Shown here: positions 28,804-37,730 of the stretch, one piece after another | Position numbering within the stretch: position 1 is the stretch's first letter | Layout of the letters: every line of letters begins with the position of its first letter | Source: Gammaproteobacteria bacterium | GTDB taxonomy: Bacteria; Pseudomonadota; Gammaproteobacteria; Chromatiales; Chromatiaceae | Reading direction: 5' to 3' | Length of the DNA: 62,421 nt | Assembly: GCA_018812525.1 (NCBI GenBank) | Contig: JAHJDE010000112.1 | Span: 1 to 62,421, forward strand | Position numbers and translations under genes: made by a program | Notes under the pieces: model-generated | What the model saw: the letters and a program-made list of their open reading frames with translations, nothing else | The model's database searches: none | Told to the model about the DNA's origin: nothing

Positions 28804-29847
28804 TCATCCTTCTGATTCCCGCTCAGAAGTCTCTATCAAGACAACGGATACTCCGCTTTCCGGCTCCTGAAAGTCACAGTTCCGGTCACGATCCTCTGGA
28901 GGAGCGTCATTGTTCCTTCCATAGATGGCGCGTGCGCCATCTGGGCCTACGATGTCACTGACCGTCGAACAGGAAAGCCGCGACGTCGCATGGGCCACAA
29001 CCGTTCCGTCAAGCATCGCAACTGTGTCGCCCACTGAACGTGGGTGTGGAGGTCGGCCTGAATTCTTTCTTCTGAAAGACTTCTTCACCCCGGTTTCCAG
29101 TAGGTCCCAGACTACTTGTGACCAATCCTGTTTCTTTGCCGACGAAGATTTGCCTTCAAACGGGCGCCCTGTGCGGAAGATGAAGAGGTTGAACAGTTCA
29201 GCAGCCAGATGACTATGATCCCGCAGTGACTCATCTGGCATACAACAGCCCACTGGGTATGTTCCTGGAAGTCCCAACAAGCCACTCATTGGTTCACTTG
29301 GCGGCCTGTCGTCGATCAGGAGGTATTGTGCGCCTGGATGCGGTGTCTTTGGGGTCACTGCACGTTTCTGACCGTTGAGAAATGACGATCTCTTGTACTC
29401 GAAGTCCGGCCAATCCCTGTAGAGCCGTAGTTGGTCTGTCTCGCCAGTAGGGATGCGATACGGTTGCTGAGCAGATGCCTTTGCCTGAAACAGGAGGGCG
29501 TTTCGCCTTGGGGCTCCAGTTCTCGGTGTGTGGACATAAGCGAAAAGGATGTCACCGAGTTCGCACGATCTCGGCGGGCGAGAGTTGAAAGTGACTTCAG
29601 GTTTCTGGTGGCAGAAGACAGCGAGTACGGAGACCGAGATGCGCCGAGGCGAAAGCACTGAGTTGAGGGCAGAATGAATGAGTGGAGTGCTTTCAGTCAC
29701 AAGTCCTGCCACGAAATCCGGTTCCTGCGGTGTCGTATTCAGACGTCTGCACCGCCGCCAAGTATCCAGTATTCCGTAGATGGTGGCGATGTGGAAAGAC
29801 TGAACCAATTCCTCACGATCATGCCAGAGTGCTGCAGTGATAGACAT
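28804..29847 (-). CDS. Uncharacterised protein with PD-(D/E)XK-like residues
   Basis: 347 aa soluble protein not recognised as any named family. Residues 96-123 contain ELGDILFAY (Asp99), then NALLFQAK (Gln121, Lys123), preceded by EPDF near 42-45. This spacing resembles the D...QxK active site of Mrr-type restriction endonuclease-fold proteins, with Gln in place of Glu. The ATG at 29847 follows AGAGGGA by 6-8 nt; a longer frame upstream runs into the flanking repeat and is rejected. Base composition is visibly less GC-rich than in the neighbours, and 80-bp direct repeats bracket the gene, both suggesting acquisition. It sits between two toxin-antitoxin modules, so a defence or DNA-processing role is possible but unproven. 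Confidence 0.7.
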   Translation of the reverse strand: MSITAALWHDREELVQSFHIATIYGILDTWRRCRRLNTTPQEPDFVAGLVTESTPLIHSALNSVLSPRRISVSVLAVFCHQKPEVTFNSRPPRSCELGDILFAYVHTPRTGAPRRNALLFQAKASAQQPYRIPTGETDQLRLYRDWPDFEYKRSSFLNGQKRAVTPKTPHPGAQYLLIDDRPPSEPMSGLLGLPGTYPVGCCMPDESLRDHSHLAAELFNLFIFRTGRPFEGKSSSAKKQDWSQVVWDLLETGVKKSFRRKNSGRPPHPRSVGDTVAMLDGTVVAHATSRLSCSTVSDIVGPDGARAIYGRNNDAPPEDRDRNCDFQEPESGVSVVLIETSERESEG

Positions 29848-29870
29848 TGTTGCTTCCCTCTGTTTTGGAG

Positions 29871-29950
29871 TTAAAGGGCCAGGGTCGAATGAATTCGCGG
29901 TCGTATTTCTGCGGCGGCTAATTCGCATTTGATTCGACCCTGTCCCCTGC
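29871..29950. repeat. 80-bp direct repeat, right copy, flanking the nuclease-like gene
   Basis: Begins TTAAAGGGCCAGGGTCGAAT and closes with GATTCGACCC-TGTCCCCTGC. It pairs with 28716-28795 as a direct repeat about 1.15 kb away. Its palindromic ends (GGGTCGAAT / ATTCGACCC) are better preserved than in the left copy. Confidence 0.8.
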
Positions 29951-29956
29951 TTTTCT

Positions 29957-30110
29957 GATCAGTTGAAAACGACCGCCCCGGTTGTTGATCTCGATCCCCA
30001 ACCGCCGTTCGACCAGACGCAGAGCTCGTCCAGCCGGCCGCACAAATTCGCCAGACGGGCGTTGTCGAAGGGGTCCAGTTCAGCCTAAGGCTGATGGGTT
30101 GGTCGGTCAT
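29957..30110 (-). pseudogene. Decayed duplicate of the phoH 5' end
   Basis: About 154 bp closely match the first codons of the intact phoH (27730-27885), including the start MTDQPISL. At least two single-base deletions break the frame after a few residues (GCAGAGCTCG here versus GCAGATGCTCG in the gene; TTCAGCCTAAGG versus TTCCAGTTCAAGG). It stands downstream of the DUF433/DUF5615 module relative to miaB, so miaB end - module - phoH start is repeated twice in this locus. Confidence 0.85.
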
Positions 30111-30202
30111 GGCTTGGATTTTCTTTCACGGCAGGTGCAAAAGTCTAACAGCCTTTTCCCGCAAGGCATGTGTCCAAGCGGGCGACGTGCTAGAGTTGAA
30201 TC

Positions 30203-30421
30203 ATGATTGATTGGTCCACCTGTCCCGCCGTCGAACGTGATCCCCAGCGCCTTAGTGGCGCCTGGGTGTTTCGTGGCACTCGTGTGCCCGTAACCGCCCT
30301 GTTCGAAAACCTCGAAGACGGGGCTCAGCTCTCGGAGTTCGTGGCCTGGTTTCCCGGTGTCACCCTCGAACAGGCCCGTACCGTGCTCGAACACGCCGCC
30401 CGCACGCTGGAAGCGGCTTGA
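30203..30421 (+). CDS. DUF433-family antitoxin
   Basis: 72 aa protein of the DUF433 winged-helix-like family, predicted antitoxin. The pattern is typical: NP/DP-x-R...SGAWVFRGTRVPVTALFENL (about 18-37), then a helix with FVAWFPGVTLEQARTVLEHA. The toxin gene starts directly after its stop codon (TGAGTG), so the two are coupled. It runs opposite to miaB and phoH, unlike the Phd/ParE module. Confidence 0.85.
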   Translation: MIDWSTCPAVERDPQRLSGAWVFRGTRVPVTALFENLEDGAQLSEFVAWFPGVTLEQARTVLEHAARTLEAA

Positions 30422-30751
30422 GTGGTCGTGCTTTTCGACCAAGGCACGCCGGTGCCGCTCCGTCATTTTCTGCCAGGACACCAAGTTTCAACAGCCTATG
30501 AGTTGGGCTGGAGCGGGCTCACCAACGGCGACCTGCTGCAACAGGCCGAGTCCCATGGGTTCGAGCTGCTGGTCACCACCGACCGGAATCTTCGCTACCA
30601 GCAAACCCTCTCCTCTCGAAGAATCGCCATCGTCGTTTTGGGATGCACCAGTTGGCCACGCATCTCCAGGGTCGTCTCCCAGGTTGTGGCGGCCGTCGAA
30701 GGCAGCAAGACCAACAGCTACACAGAGGTTCCCATCCCTTATGGCGACTGA
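30422..30751 (+). CDS. DUF5615 PIN-like toxin
   Basis: 109 aa PIN-like predicted ribonuclease paired with DUF433. Acidic residues in LFDQGTP (Asp6) and LLVTTDRNL (Asp53) match the family's expected metal site. It starts with GTG immediately after the antitoxin stop. Its 3' end overlaps the miaB 3' end by 13 bp on the opposite strand, so the module is fused tightly to the miaB terminus. Confidence 0.82.
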   Translation: MVVLFDQGTPVPLRHFLPGHQVSTAYELGWSGLTNGDLLQQAESHGFELLVTTDRNLRYQQTLSSRRIAIVVLGCTSWPRISRVVSQVVAAVEGSKTNSYTEVPIPYGD

Positions 30752-32115
30752 TCCGAATCGCATTCGGCGTTGACCAACTCCCCCCGCAGGGAATTGGGCA
30801 GGGCATCGGTGATGCGCACATCGACGAACTGGCCAATCAGCGAGGCGTTCCCGCCCTGAGCGAAGCCGAAGGGGCCATCGAAGTTGACCACCCGGTTGTT
30901 CTCGGTGCGGCCGGAGAGCTGATTCGAATCCCTGCGGGCGAAGCGGTCCACCAGCACCCGTTGCACCGTCCCCACCATCTGGCGGCTGATGCGCTGGGCG
31001 TTGCCGTTGATGGCCTGTTGCAGGCGTTGCAACCGTTGCTGCTTGGCCTCCAGGGGCACGTCGTCGGGATATTCGGCGGCCGGGGTGCCGGGGCGGCGGC
31101 TGTAGATGAAACTGAAGGAGTGATCGAAGCCGATCTCCTCGATCAGTTGCATCGTGTAACCGAAGTCCTGCTCCGTCTCGCCGGGGAAGCCGACGATGAA
31201 ATCGGAGGATAGGCTGATGTCGGGCCGGATCTCCCGCAGGCGGCGGATCTTGGCCTTGTAGTCGTAAGCGCTGTGGCCGCGCTTCATCTGCATCAATATC
31301 CGGTCGGAACCGCTCTGCACCGGCAGATGGAGATGGCTGACCAGCTCCGGCACCTCCCGGTAGACCTCGATCAGGGCATCGGTGAACTCCAGCGGGTGGG
31401 AGGTGGTGAAGCGGACGCGGCCGATGCCCTCGATGGCCGCCAGGTAGCGGATCAGGCTGGCCAGATCGGCGATGCCGCCATCATGGGTAACGCCCCGATA
31501 GGCGTTGACGTTCTGCCCCAGCAGATTGACCTCCCGCACCCCCTGCCCCGCCAGGGACGCCACCTCGGCGATCACGTCGTCGAAGGGGCGGCTGATCTCC
31601 TCACCGCGGGTGAAGGGCACCACGCAGTAGGTGCAATACTTCGAACAACCCTCCATCACCGAGACGAAGGCAGTCGGCCCCTCGGCACGGGGCTCGGGCA
31701 GGACATCGAACTTCTCGATCTCGGGGAAGGAGACATCCACCACCGGCCGGCGATCGGCCCGCGCCTGCTCGATCATCTGGGGCAGACGATGCAGGGTCTG
31801 GGGACCAAAGACCAGATCGACGAAGGGGGCGCGCTCCAGGATCAGCCCGCCTTCCTGGCTAGCGACACAGCCGCCGACGCCGATGATCAGACGGGGATTG
31901 CGTTTCTTCCAGGGCCGCCAACGGCCCAGTTGGGAAAAGACCTTTTCCTGCGCCCTCTCCCGCACCGAGCAGGTGTTCAGCAGCAGGACCTCCGCCTCCT
32001 CCGCGTTCTCCGTCGGCTCCAGCCCGTGAGACTCCCTGAGCAGATCCAGCATCTTGGCCGAATCGTACTCGTTCATCTGACAACCGAAGGTCTTGATGTA
32101 CAGCTTGGGGGGCAT
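30739..32115 (-). CDS. miaB: tRNA-2-methylthio-N6-dimethylallyladenosine synthase
   Basis: 458 aa radical-SAM methylthiotransferase modifying A37 of tRNAs. The N-terminal cluster-binding cysteines are in [13 protein letters not shown] and [15 protein letters not shown]. The radical-SAM motif is [12 protein letters not shown] (C-x3-C-x2-C, about 157-168), and the C-terminal TRAM domain spans about 380-445. The ATG at 32115 ([14 protein letters not shown]) matches E. coli MiaB. A more upstream in-frame ATG lies within a REP hairpin and is rejected. The usual downstream neighbour phoH is displaced by the inserted modules. Its last residues (ECDSDQSP) are probably altered by the insertion. Confidence 0.95.
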   Translation of the reverse strand: MPPKLYIKTFGCQMNEYDSAKMLDLLRESHGLEPTENAEEAEVLLLNTCSVRERAQEKVFSQLGRWRPWKKRNPRLIIGVGGCVASQEGGLILERAPFVDLVFGPQTLHRLPQMIEQARADRRPVVDVSFPEIEKFDVLPEPRAEGPTAFVSVMEGCSKYCTYCVVPFTRGEEISRPFDDVIAEVASLAGQGVREVNLLGQNVNAYRGVTHDGGIADLASLIRYLAAIEGIGRVRFTTSHPLEFTDALIEVYREVPELVSHLHLPVQSGSDRILMQMKRGHSAYDYKAKIRRLREIRPDISLSSDFIVGFPGETEQDFGYTMQLIEEIGFDHSFSFIYSRRPGTPAAEYPDDVPLEAKQQRLQRLQQAINGNAQRISRQMVGTVQRVLVDRFARRDSNQLSGRTENNRVVNFDGPFGFAQGGNASLIGQFVDVRITDALPNSLRGELVNAECDSDQSP

Positions 32116-32164
32116 TTGGATGGATAGTGCAGGAAATTGAGGAGTGGATTCTACATCAAAGGCC

Positions 32165-32221
32165 GTAGGAGCGCTTTTCAAGCGCGATCTTCTCCCAATC
32201 GCGCCTGCAAGGCGCTCCTAC
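32165..32221. repeat. REP-type hairpin (GTAGGAGCGC family), copy 2
   Basis: Arms 32165-32188 and 32198-32221 (GTAGGAGCGC...GCGCTCCTAC) are complementary apart from three positions in the middle. It lies in the 140-bp divergent gap between miaB and rsmA, close to where both promoters must be. Related to 186-246. Confidence 0.8.
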
Positions 32222-32255
32222 TGACAGGCGCCATCAACCCCTGTACCCTTCCGCC

Positions 32256-33029
32256 ATGAGTCATCAACCGCGCAAACGCTTTGGCCAGAATTTCCTGCAG
32301 GATCCGGGGATCATCAACCAGATTGTTGTCGCCGTTGCTCCCAGGCCCGGGGACCGGCTGGTGGAGATCGGCCCCGGCCAGGGGGCGATCACCAAGGAGT
32401 TACTGAAGGCGGCAGGCTCTCTCCAGGCCATCGAACTGGACCGGGACCTGATCGGTCCCCTGGCCAGTCTTTGCGCCCCCTTCGGCGACCTGAGCATCCA
32501 TTCGGCCGACGCCCTGCGCTTCGATTTTTCTACCCTGGCCGGGGACGGCAAGCTGCGGGTGGTCGGCAATCTCCCCTACAACATCTCGACGCCGCTGCTA
32601 TTCCATCTTTTAGAACAGAAGGCAGTCATCGCCGACATGCACTTCATGTTGCAGCGGGAGGTGGTGGAGCGCATGGCGGCCGACCCCGGCGGCAAGGATT
32701 ATGGCCGGCTCTCGGTAATGCTTCAGGCCTGGTGCCGGGTGACCCATCTATTCGACATCGGCCCTGGCGCCTTCAACCCGCCGCCGAAGGTCCATTCAGC
32801 CTTTGTGCGGCTGACCCCTTACCTGGAACAACCCCATCCGATCCAGGACCGCGGCCGCTTCGCCCAGGTGGTGACCACCGCCTTCGGCCAGCGGCGCAAG
32901 ACCCTGCGCAACGCCCTGAAACTTATCCTCAGGGCAGAACAGATCGCAGCCTGCGGCATCGACCCCGGCGCCCGGGCGGAGACCCTGTCGGTGGCTGATT
33001 TCGTGCGGCTGGCCAATCTAGCCCCTTAA
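32256..33029 (+). CDS. rsmA: 16S rRNA (adenine1518/1519-N6)-dimethyltransferase
   Basis: 257 aa KsgA-type SAM methyltransferase that dimethylates two adenosines near the 3' end of 16S rRNA. The N-terminus KRFGQNFLQDPGIINQIV is characteristic. SAM-binding EIGPGQGAIT is at about 38-47, the catalytic NLPYNIS near 106-112, and FNPPPKVHSAFVRL near 172-185. Length is normal. It is followed 68 bp later by lon in the same direction. Confidence 0.95.
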   Translation: MSHQPRKRFGQNFLQDPGIINQIVVAVAPRPGDRLVEIGPGQGAITKELLKAAGSLQAIELDRDLIGPLASLCAPFGDLSIHSADALRFDFSTLAGDGKLRVVGNLPYNISTPLLFHLLEQKAVIADMHFMLQREVVERMAADPGGKDYGRLSVMLQAWCRVTHLFDIGPGAFNPPPKVHSAFVRLTPYLEQPHPIQDRGRFAQVVTTAFGQRRKTLRNALKLILRAEQIAACGIDPGARAETLSVADFVRLANLAP

Positions 33030-33035
33030 CAGCCC

Positions 33036-33065
33036 TTGCCAATTCGCCGATTGCTGCCATATAGG
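33036..33065 (+). promoter_or_regulatory. Candidate sigma70 promoter for lon
   Basis: TTGCCA (33036-33041, five of six) and TATAGG (33060-33065, four of six) are separated by 18 bp and lie 33 bp before the lon ATG. No clear sigma32-type CTTGAA...CCCAT pair was seen, which is notable because lon is often heat-shock controlled. Confidence 0.4.
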
Positions 33066-33097
33066 ATGGAACAACCCCGCATGAGAAAGGAAAGGGC

Positions 33098-35482
33098 ATG
33101 ACCGAAGAGACCCCCGCTATCCCCGAAGCCACCCTGGAGACACCCATCGCCCGTCCGGATGATCTGCTGCCCGGGCTGATCACGCTGCTACCGGTCGCCA
33201 CGCGGCCCTTTTTCCCCGGCCAGATGATCCCCCTGCTCATGGAGGAGGTCCATTGGGGCGAAACCATCAAGACCGTGGCCGATAGCGCCCAGCATGTCAT
33301 TGGCCTCGTGCTGGTCAGAAACGAAGACGCAACGGACGCGCGACCCGAGGACTTTGCCGCCGTGGGCGCGGTCGGCCGGATTCGGCGGGTGCAGACCGCA
33401 GGTCCCCACCTCCAGGTACTGATCGAGTGCGTGCAGCGCTTTCGTATCGAAAGCTTCGTCAAAACAAAACGGCCCTTTTCGGCCCAGGTCAGCTACCTCA
33501 CAGAGCAGAAGGGGCGGGGCGATGAGCAGCTCAAGGCCTATTCCCTGGCCGTCATCAATACCATCAAGGAGCTGCTACCGCTTAATCCTCTCTACGCCGA
33601 GGAGCTGCGAATGTTCCTCGACCGCTTCGGTCCCGAGGAACCTTCCCACCTGGCCGACTTCGCCGCCAGCCTGACCAGTTCCAGCGGTGAGCAACTCCAG
33701 CCTGTGCTGGAGGCTGTCGATCTGATGCCGCGCATGGAGATCGTGCTCGAACTGCTGCACAGGGAGCTGGAGCTGGCCAAGGCCCAGAGCAAGATCCGCC
33801 AGGCGGTGGAAGAGCGCATGGAGACGCAGCAGCGGGAGTTCTTCCTGCGGGAGCAGCTCAAGGCCATTCAACAGGAATTGGGCATCGCCAAGGACGACCG
33901 CACCGCCGATCTGGACCGATTCAAGGAACGGCTGGCGGCGCTGACCCTGCCGCCGGAGGCGGCCAAGCGCATCGACGACGAGATGGAGAAGCTGGCGATC
34001 CTGGAGCAGGGCTCGCCGGAATACGCCGTCACCCGCAACTACCTGGACTGGTTGAGCCTGCTGCCCTGGGGCCAGTATTCGAAAGACAACCTGGATATCG
34101 CCCGCGGTCGCAAGGTCCTGGAGCGCGGCCACTACGGCCTGGAGGATGTGAAGAAGCGCATCCTGGAGTTCCTGGCCGTGGGCATCATGAAGGGCGAGGT
34201 GGCGGGCTCCATCATTCTACTGGCGGGACCGCCTGGCGTGGGCAAGACATCCCTGGGGAAATCGATCGCCGACACCCTGGGGCGCAAGTTCTACCGCTTC
34301 TCCGTCGGCGGCATCCGCGACGAGGCCGAGATCAAGGGCCACCGCCGCACCTACATCGGCGCCATGCCGGGCAAGTTCGTCCAGGCCATGAAGGATGCGG
34401 GTACCCAGAACCCGGTCATTATGCTGGACGAGGTAGATAAAATCGGCGCCTCCTATCAGGGCGACCCGGCCTCGGCCCTACTGGAGGTGCTGGACCCGGA
34501 GCAGAACAGCGACTTCCTCGACCACTACCTGGACGTGCGCTTCGACCTCTCCAAGACACTTTTTATTTGCACCGCCAACCAGCTCGACAGCATCCCCGGA
34601 CCGTTGCTCGACCGCATGGAGCTGATCCAGCTCTCCGGCTACATCTCCAGCGAGAAGCGGGAGATCGCTCGCAAGTACCTGCTGCCACGCCAATTGAAGC
34701 GGGCCGGCCTGAAACGGGGTCAATTGAAGCTCAAGTCCGCAGCCCTCGATGCCATTATCGAGGACTACGCCCGCGATGCCGGGGTTCGCCGGCTGGAGAA
34801 GAGCCTGGGCAGCATCGCCCGCAAGGTGGTGGTTAAGCTCCTGGACGGGGCAGAGCCGCCCATCGCCGTAGGACCCAAGGAACTGCGCGACTACCTGGGT
34901 CCGCCCCTGTTCCGGGACGAGCGCAACCTGCGCGGGGTCGGGGTGGTCACCGGCCTGGCCTGGACCGCCATGGGCGGCGCCACACTCAGCATCGAGGCGG
35001 TCCGGGTCCACGGCTTCAACCGGGGTTTCAAACTCACCGGGCAATTGGGTGAAGTCATGCGCGAATCGGCGGAGATTGCCTACAGCTACATCCTCGGCCA
35101 CCTCCAGGAACTGGGTGCCGATCCCGATTATCTTAAGGAGGCCTTCATCCACCTCCACGTTCCCGCCGGGGCGACCCCCAAGGATGGCCCCAGCGCCGGC
35201 ATCACCATGGCCAGCGCGTTACTGTCACTGGCCCGCAACGAACCCGTCGCCCGGCCCATTGCCATGACCGGTGAACTGACCCTCACCGGCCAGGTATTCC
35301 CGGTCGGCGGCATCCGGGAAAAACTCATGGCCGCCCGCCGCGCCGGGCTGCGCGAGATCATCCTCCCCGGCGACAACAGGGGGGAATTCGAGGAAGTGCC
35401 GGAGCACATCCGCAAGGGGATGCAGGTCCATTTCGCCAACCACTACAGCGAGGTGGCACCCCTGTTGTTCGAGTTCGGGTAG
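33098..35482 (+). CDS. lon: ATP-dependent protease Lon
   Basis: 794 aa LonA-type AAA+ serine protease that degrades misfolded and regulatory proteins. N-terminal substrate domain about 25-220, coiled-coil region about 220-310. Walker A GPPGVGKTS lies near 375-383 and Walker B VIMLDEVDKIG near 442-452. The protease domain has catalytic Ser in PKDGPSAG (about 698) and Lys in GGIREKLMAA (about 741). Preceded by AAAGGAAAGGGC as ribosome site. The usual clpX neighbour is absent; it stands after rsmA. Lon is the protease that typically removes antitoxins, which is relevant to the two modules 3 kb away. Confidence 0.96.
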   Translation: MTEETPAIPEATLETPIARPDDLLPGLITLLPVATRPFFPGQMIPLLMEEVHWGETIKTVADSAQHVIGLVLVRNEDATDARPEDFAAVGAVGRIRRVQTAGPHLQVLIECVQRFRIESFVKTKRPFSAQVSYLTEQKGRGDEQLKAYSLAVINTIKELLPLNPLYAEELRMFLDRFGPEEPSHLADFAASLTSSSGEQLQPVLEAVDLMPRMEIVLELLHRELELAKAQSKIRQAVEERMETQQREFFLREQLKAIQQELGIAKDDRTADLDRFKERLAALTLPPEAAKRIDDEMEKLAILEQGSPEYAVTRNYLDWLSLLPWGQYSKDNLDIARGRKVLERGHYGLEDVKKRILEFLAVGIMKGEVAGSIILLAGPPGVGKTSLGKSIADTLGRKFYRFSVGGIRDEAEIKGHRRTYIGAMPGKFVQAMKDAGTQNPVIMLDEVDKIGASYQGDPASALLEVLDPEQNSDFLDHYLDVRFDLSKTLFICTANQLDSIPGPLLDRMELIQLSGYISSEKREIARKYLLPRQLKRAGLKRGQLKLKSAALDAIIEDYARDAGVRRLEKSLGSIARKVVVKLLDGAEPPIAVGPKELRDYLGPPLFRDERNLRGVGVVTGLAWTAMGGATLSIEAVRVHGFNRGFKLTGQLGEVMRESAEIAYSYILGHLQELGADPDYLKEAFIHLHVPAGATPKDGPSAGITMASALLSLARNEPVARPIAMTGELTLTGQVFPVGGIREKLMAARRAGLREIILPGDNRGEFEEVPEHIRKGMQVHFANHYSEVAPLLFEFG

Positions 35483-35537
35483 GGCGGGCGGCACCCGGCA
35501 TCGGGATGCGCCGAGGTTTCGACTGGCGGACTCGAAA

Positions 35538-36503
35538 TCATCCGCGCAACCGCCGCAATACCGCTTCCAGGTTTTCATCCAGCGGAGCGGTAAAGAGCCG
35601 ATCCTCGTTCTCGCCCGGCCAGCGGAAGCGCAATTCCGCCGCATGGAGGAACAGCCGGTTCAACCCCTTCTTGCGCAGTTCGGCGTTGATGTTCTGGTTC
35701 CCGTACTTGGTATCGCCGCAAATCGGTGTTTCCAGATGGGCGGCATGGACGCGGATCTGGTGGGTCCTCCCTGTTTCGAGCAGGGCATTGACCAGGCTGT
35801 AGGCCCCCAGTCGCTCCACCACGCTGAAGCGGGTCCGGGCCGCCTTACCTGCGGGATCGACCCGCACAACTCGCTCTCCCCCTTGCAGGGTGTTTTTTCG
35901 CAACGGGGCGTCCACATTTACCTTGTCGCGCCGCCACTTGCCCGCCAGCAGGGCCAGATAGCGCTTTTCGACCGCTCCTGCTCGCATGCGTTCATGCAAG
36001 ACCCGCAGGGCGCTCCGCTTCTTTGCCACCAGCAGGCAGCCCGAGGTCTCACGGTCGAGGCGATGGACCAGTTCCAGTTCACGCTGCTCCGGCCGCATGG
36101 CCCTGAGTGCCTCGATCAGACCATAGTCAAGACCGCTGCCGCCATGTACCGCCAGCCCGGTCGGCTTATTGATGACCAACAGGCGCTCGTCCTCGAACAG
36201 GATGCAGTGACCCAAGCGTTCAAGAAGCCCGGCAGCGGGCCTGGGCGCGGGCTCCGAATCGACGGAGAGCCTGATGGGGGGGATGCGGATGGCGTCGCCC
36301 ACAGCGATGCGATAGCTTGGCGCGACCCGGCCCTTGTTCACCCGCACCTCGCCCTTGCGCAATATCCGGTAGATACGGCTGCGAGGGACGCCCTTCAATC
36401 GGGTGAAGAGAAAATTATCCAGCCGCTGCCCCTCTTCCGCCTCGGTGGCACTGATGATCTGGGGGATGGAATGGTCTGTTGTCTGATCCAGCATGGGCGG
36501 CAT
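35538..36503 (-). CDS. rluC: RluC-type 23S rRNA pseudouridine synthase
   Basis: 321 aa RluA-family synthase. An S4 RNA-binding domain at about 20-85 (QRLDNFLFTRLKGVPRSRIYRILRKG) precedes the catalytic domain, with the HRLDRETSGCLLVAKK loop holding the catalytic Asp near 150. LETGRTHQIRVHAAHLETPI is the conserved C-terminal motif. Among RluA-like proteins the S4 domain and length fit RluC (U955/2504/2580 in E. coli numbering). An in-frame ATG three codons downstream (36494) is an equally good start. Confidence 0.88.
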   Translation of the reverse strand: MPPMLDQTTDHSIPQIISATEAEEGQRLDNFLFTRLKGVPRSRIYRILRKGEVRVNKGRVAPSYRIAVGDAIRIPPIRLSVDSEPAPRPAAGLLERLGHCILFEDERLLVINKPTGLAVHGGSGLDYGLIEALRAMRPEQRELELVHRLDRETSGCLLVAKKRSALRVLHERMRAGAVEKRYLALLAGKWRRDKVNVDAPLRKNTLQGGERVVRVDPAGKAARTRFSVVERLGAYSLVNALLETGRTHQIRVHAAHLETPICGDTKYGNQNINAELRKKGLNRLFLHAAELRFRWPGENEDRLFTAPLDENLEAVLRRLRG

Positions 36504-36549
36504 TCTAGCCCGAATATTTCATAAATTCGCAGTTCCCTCGCTTGGCGAG

Positions 36550-37716
36550 TCATTGTGGGGCCGTTTCGCCTTGCTGCTGGCGTTCCTGGATCAGGATGGG
36601 AAGCTCGATCCGTTGTTCGCCCCGCCAACCCTGGACGATAGCCTTGGCGCCGGGCTGGATTTCGGCGATGCCCTGCATCATGACCACTGAATCGCGCATT
36701 TCAAGGCCATTCAAATGGGTGAGGATGTCTCCCGGCTGGAGCCCGGCCGCGTCGGCGGGGCTGTCCTTGATGATGCCGGTGATGACCACGCCCTTGATCT
36801 CTTTGGTCTTCAGGATTTCGGCCAGTTCGGGCGTCATGTTCTGGGCCGAGACACCGATCCAGCCGCGCACCACCCGCCCGAAACGGACGATCTGATCGAC
36901 CACGCCCAGGGCCATGTCGGCCGGGATGGCGAATCCGAGGCCCTGGGAACCGCCAGATTTTGAGAGGATGAAGGTGTTGATGCCGATCAGCTCGCCCTGG
37001 GCATTGACCAGGGCGCCGCCGGAGTTGCCGGGGTTTATGGCGGCGTCGGTCTGGATGAAGTTCTCGTAGCTGTTGATGCCGAGCTTATTGCGGCCGGTGG
37101 CGCTGATGATGCCCTGGGTGACGGTCTGGCCGACGCCGAGGGGGTTGCCGATGGCCAGGACCACGTCGCCGATGCGGAGCCCGTCCATGGCGCCGATGGA
37201 GATGACCGGCAGATCCTTTTGGTCGGTCTTGAGTACAGCCAGGTCGGTCTCGGGATCGGCGCCGATCACCTGAGCCTCAAGGGTGCGGCCGCTGGGCAGC
37301 ACGGCCTGGATGAGGGACGCTCCCTGGATGACATGGTTATTGGTGAGGATGTAGCCGCCCGGCACCACGACCCCGGAGCCGAGGCTGGTCTCGACCCGCT
37401 TGTGGGGCTCCACCAGGTAACGATTGCCGAACAGGCGCTGTAGCAGCGGATTGGGGAAGAGGGGGCGTGCCTCCTGCTGGATACGCACCTTGGCGACGAA
37501 GAGGTTGGCCACCGACGGCAGTGCCCGGTTCACGGCATCCGCATAGGAAAGGACGGGGGCGGTATGATGAACGGGTTGAGCCGGTTGCGGCTGGGGCCGA
37601 TGTTCCGGTTGCCCGGTTTGTAACAGTTCGGGCCTGGCGAGGACGATGAGAAAGGCAAGCGCCAGGCCGACGATGACTGACTTGAGGAAAAATGAGATGA
37701 GGGATCGGATGTTCAT
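36550..37716 (-). CDS. degS: DegS/AlgW-type periplasmic serine protease
   Basis: 388 aa trypsin-like protease with a single N-terminal membrane anchor (about 7-27) and one C-terminal PDZ domain (about 275-370). The catalytic triad is His in ILTNNHVIQGA (about 128), Asp in TDLAVLK (about 158) and Ser in NPGNSGGALV (about 232). Anchor plus a single PDZ points to DegS/AlgW, which starts the sigmaE envelope-stress cascade by cleaving RseA, rather than to DegP/DegQ with two PDZ domains. It is divergent from the Nif3-like gene by 14 bp, so their promoters must overlap each other's 5' ends. Confidence 0.88.
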   Translation of the reverse strand: MNIRSLISFFLKSVIVGLALAFLIVLARPELLQTGQPEHRPQPQPAQPVHHTAPVLSYADAVNRALPSVANLFVAKVRIQQEARPLFPNPLLQRLFGNRYLVEPHKRVETSLGSGVVVPGGYILTNNHVIQGASLIQAVLPSGRTLEAQVIGADPETDLAVLKTDQKDLPVISIGAMDGLRIGDVVLAIGNPLGVGQTVTQGIISATGRNKLGINSYENFIQTDAAINPGNSGGALVNAQGELIGINTFILSKSGGSQGLGFAIPADMALGVVDQIVRFGRVVRGWIGVSAQNMTPELAEILKTKEIKGVVITGIIKDSPADAAGLQPGDILTHLNGLEMRDSVVMMQGIAEIQPGAKAIVQGWRGEQRIELPILIQERQQQGETAPQ

Positions 37717-37730
37717 GACGGAGGGCTGCG

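Noticed and set aside
33036-33065. Heat-shock (sigma32) promoter for lon
   Set aside because: The boxes fit sigma70 better; the -10 lacks the CCCCAT core expected for sigma32.
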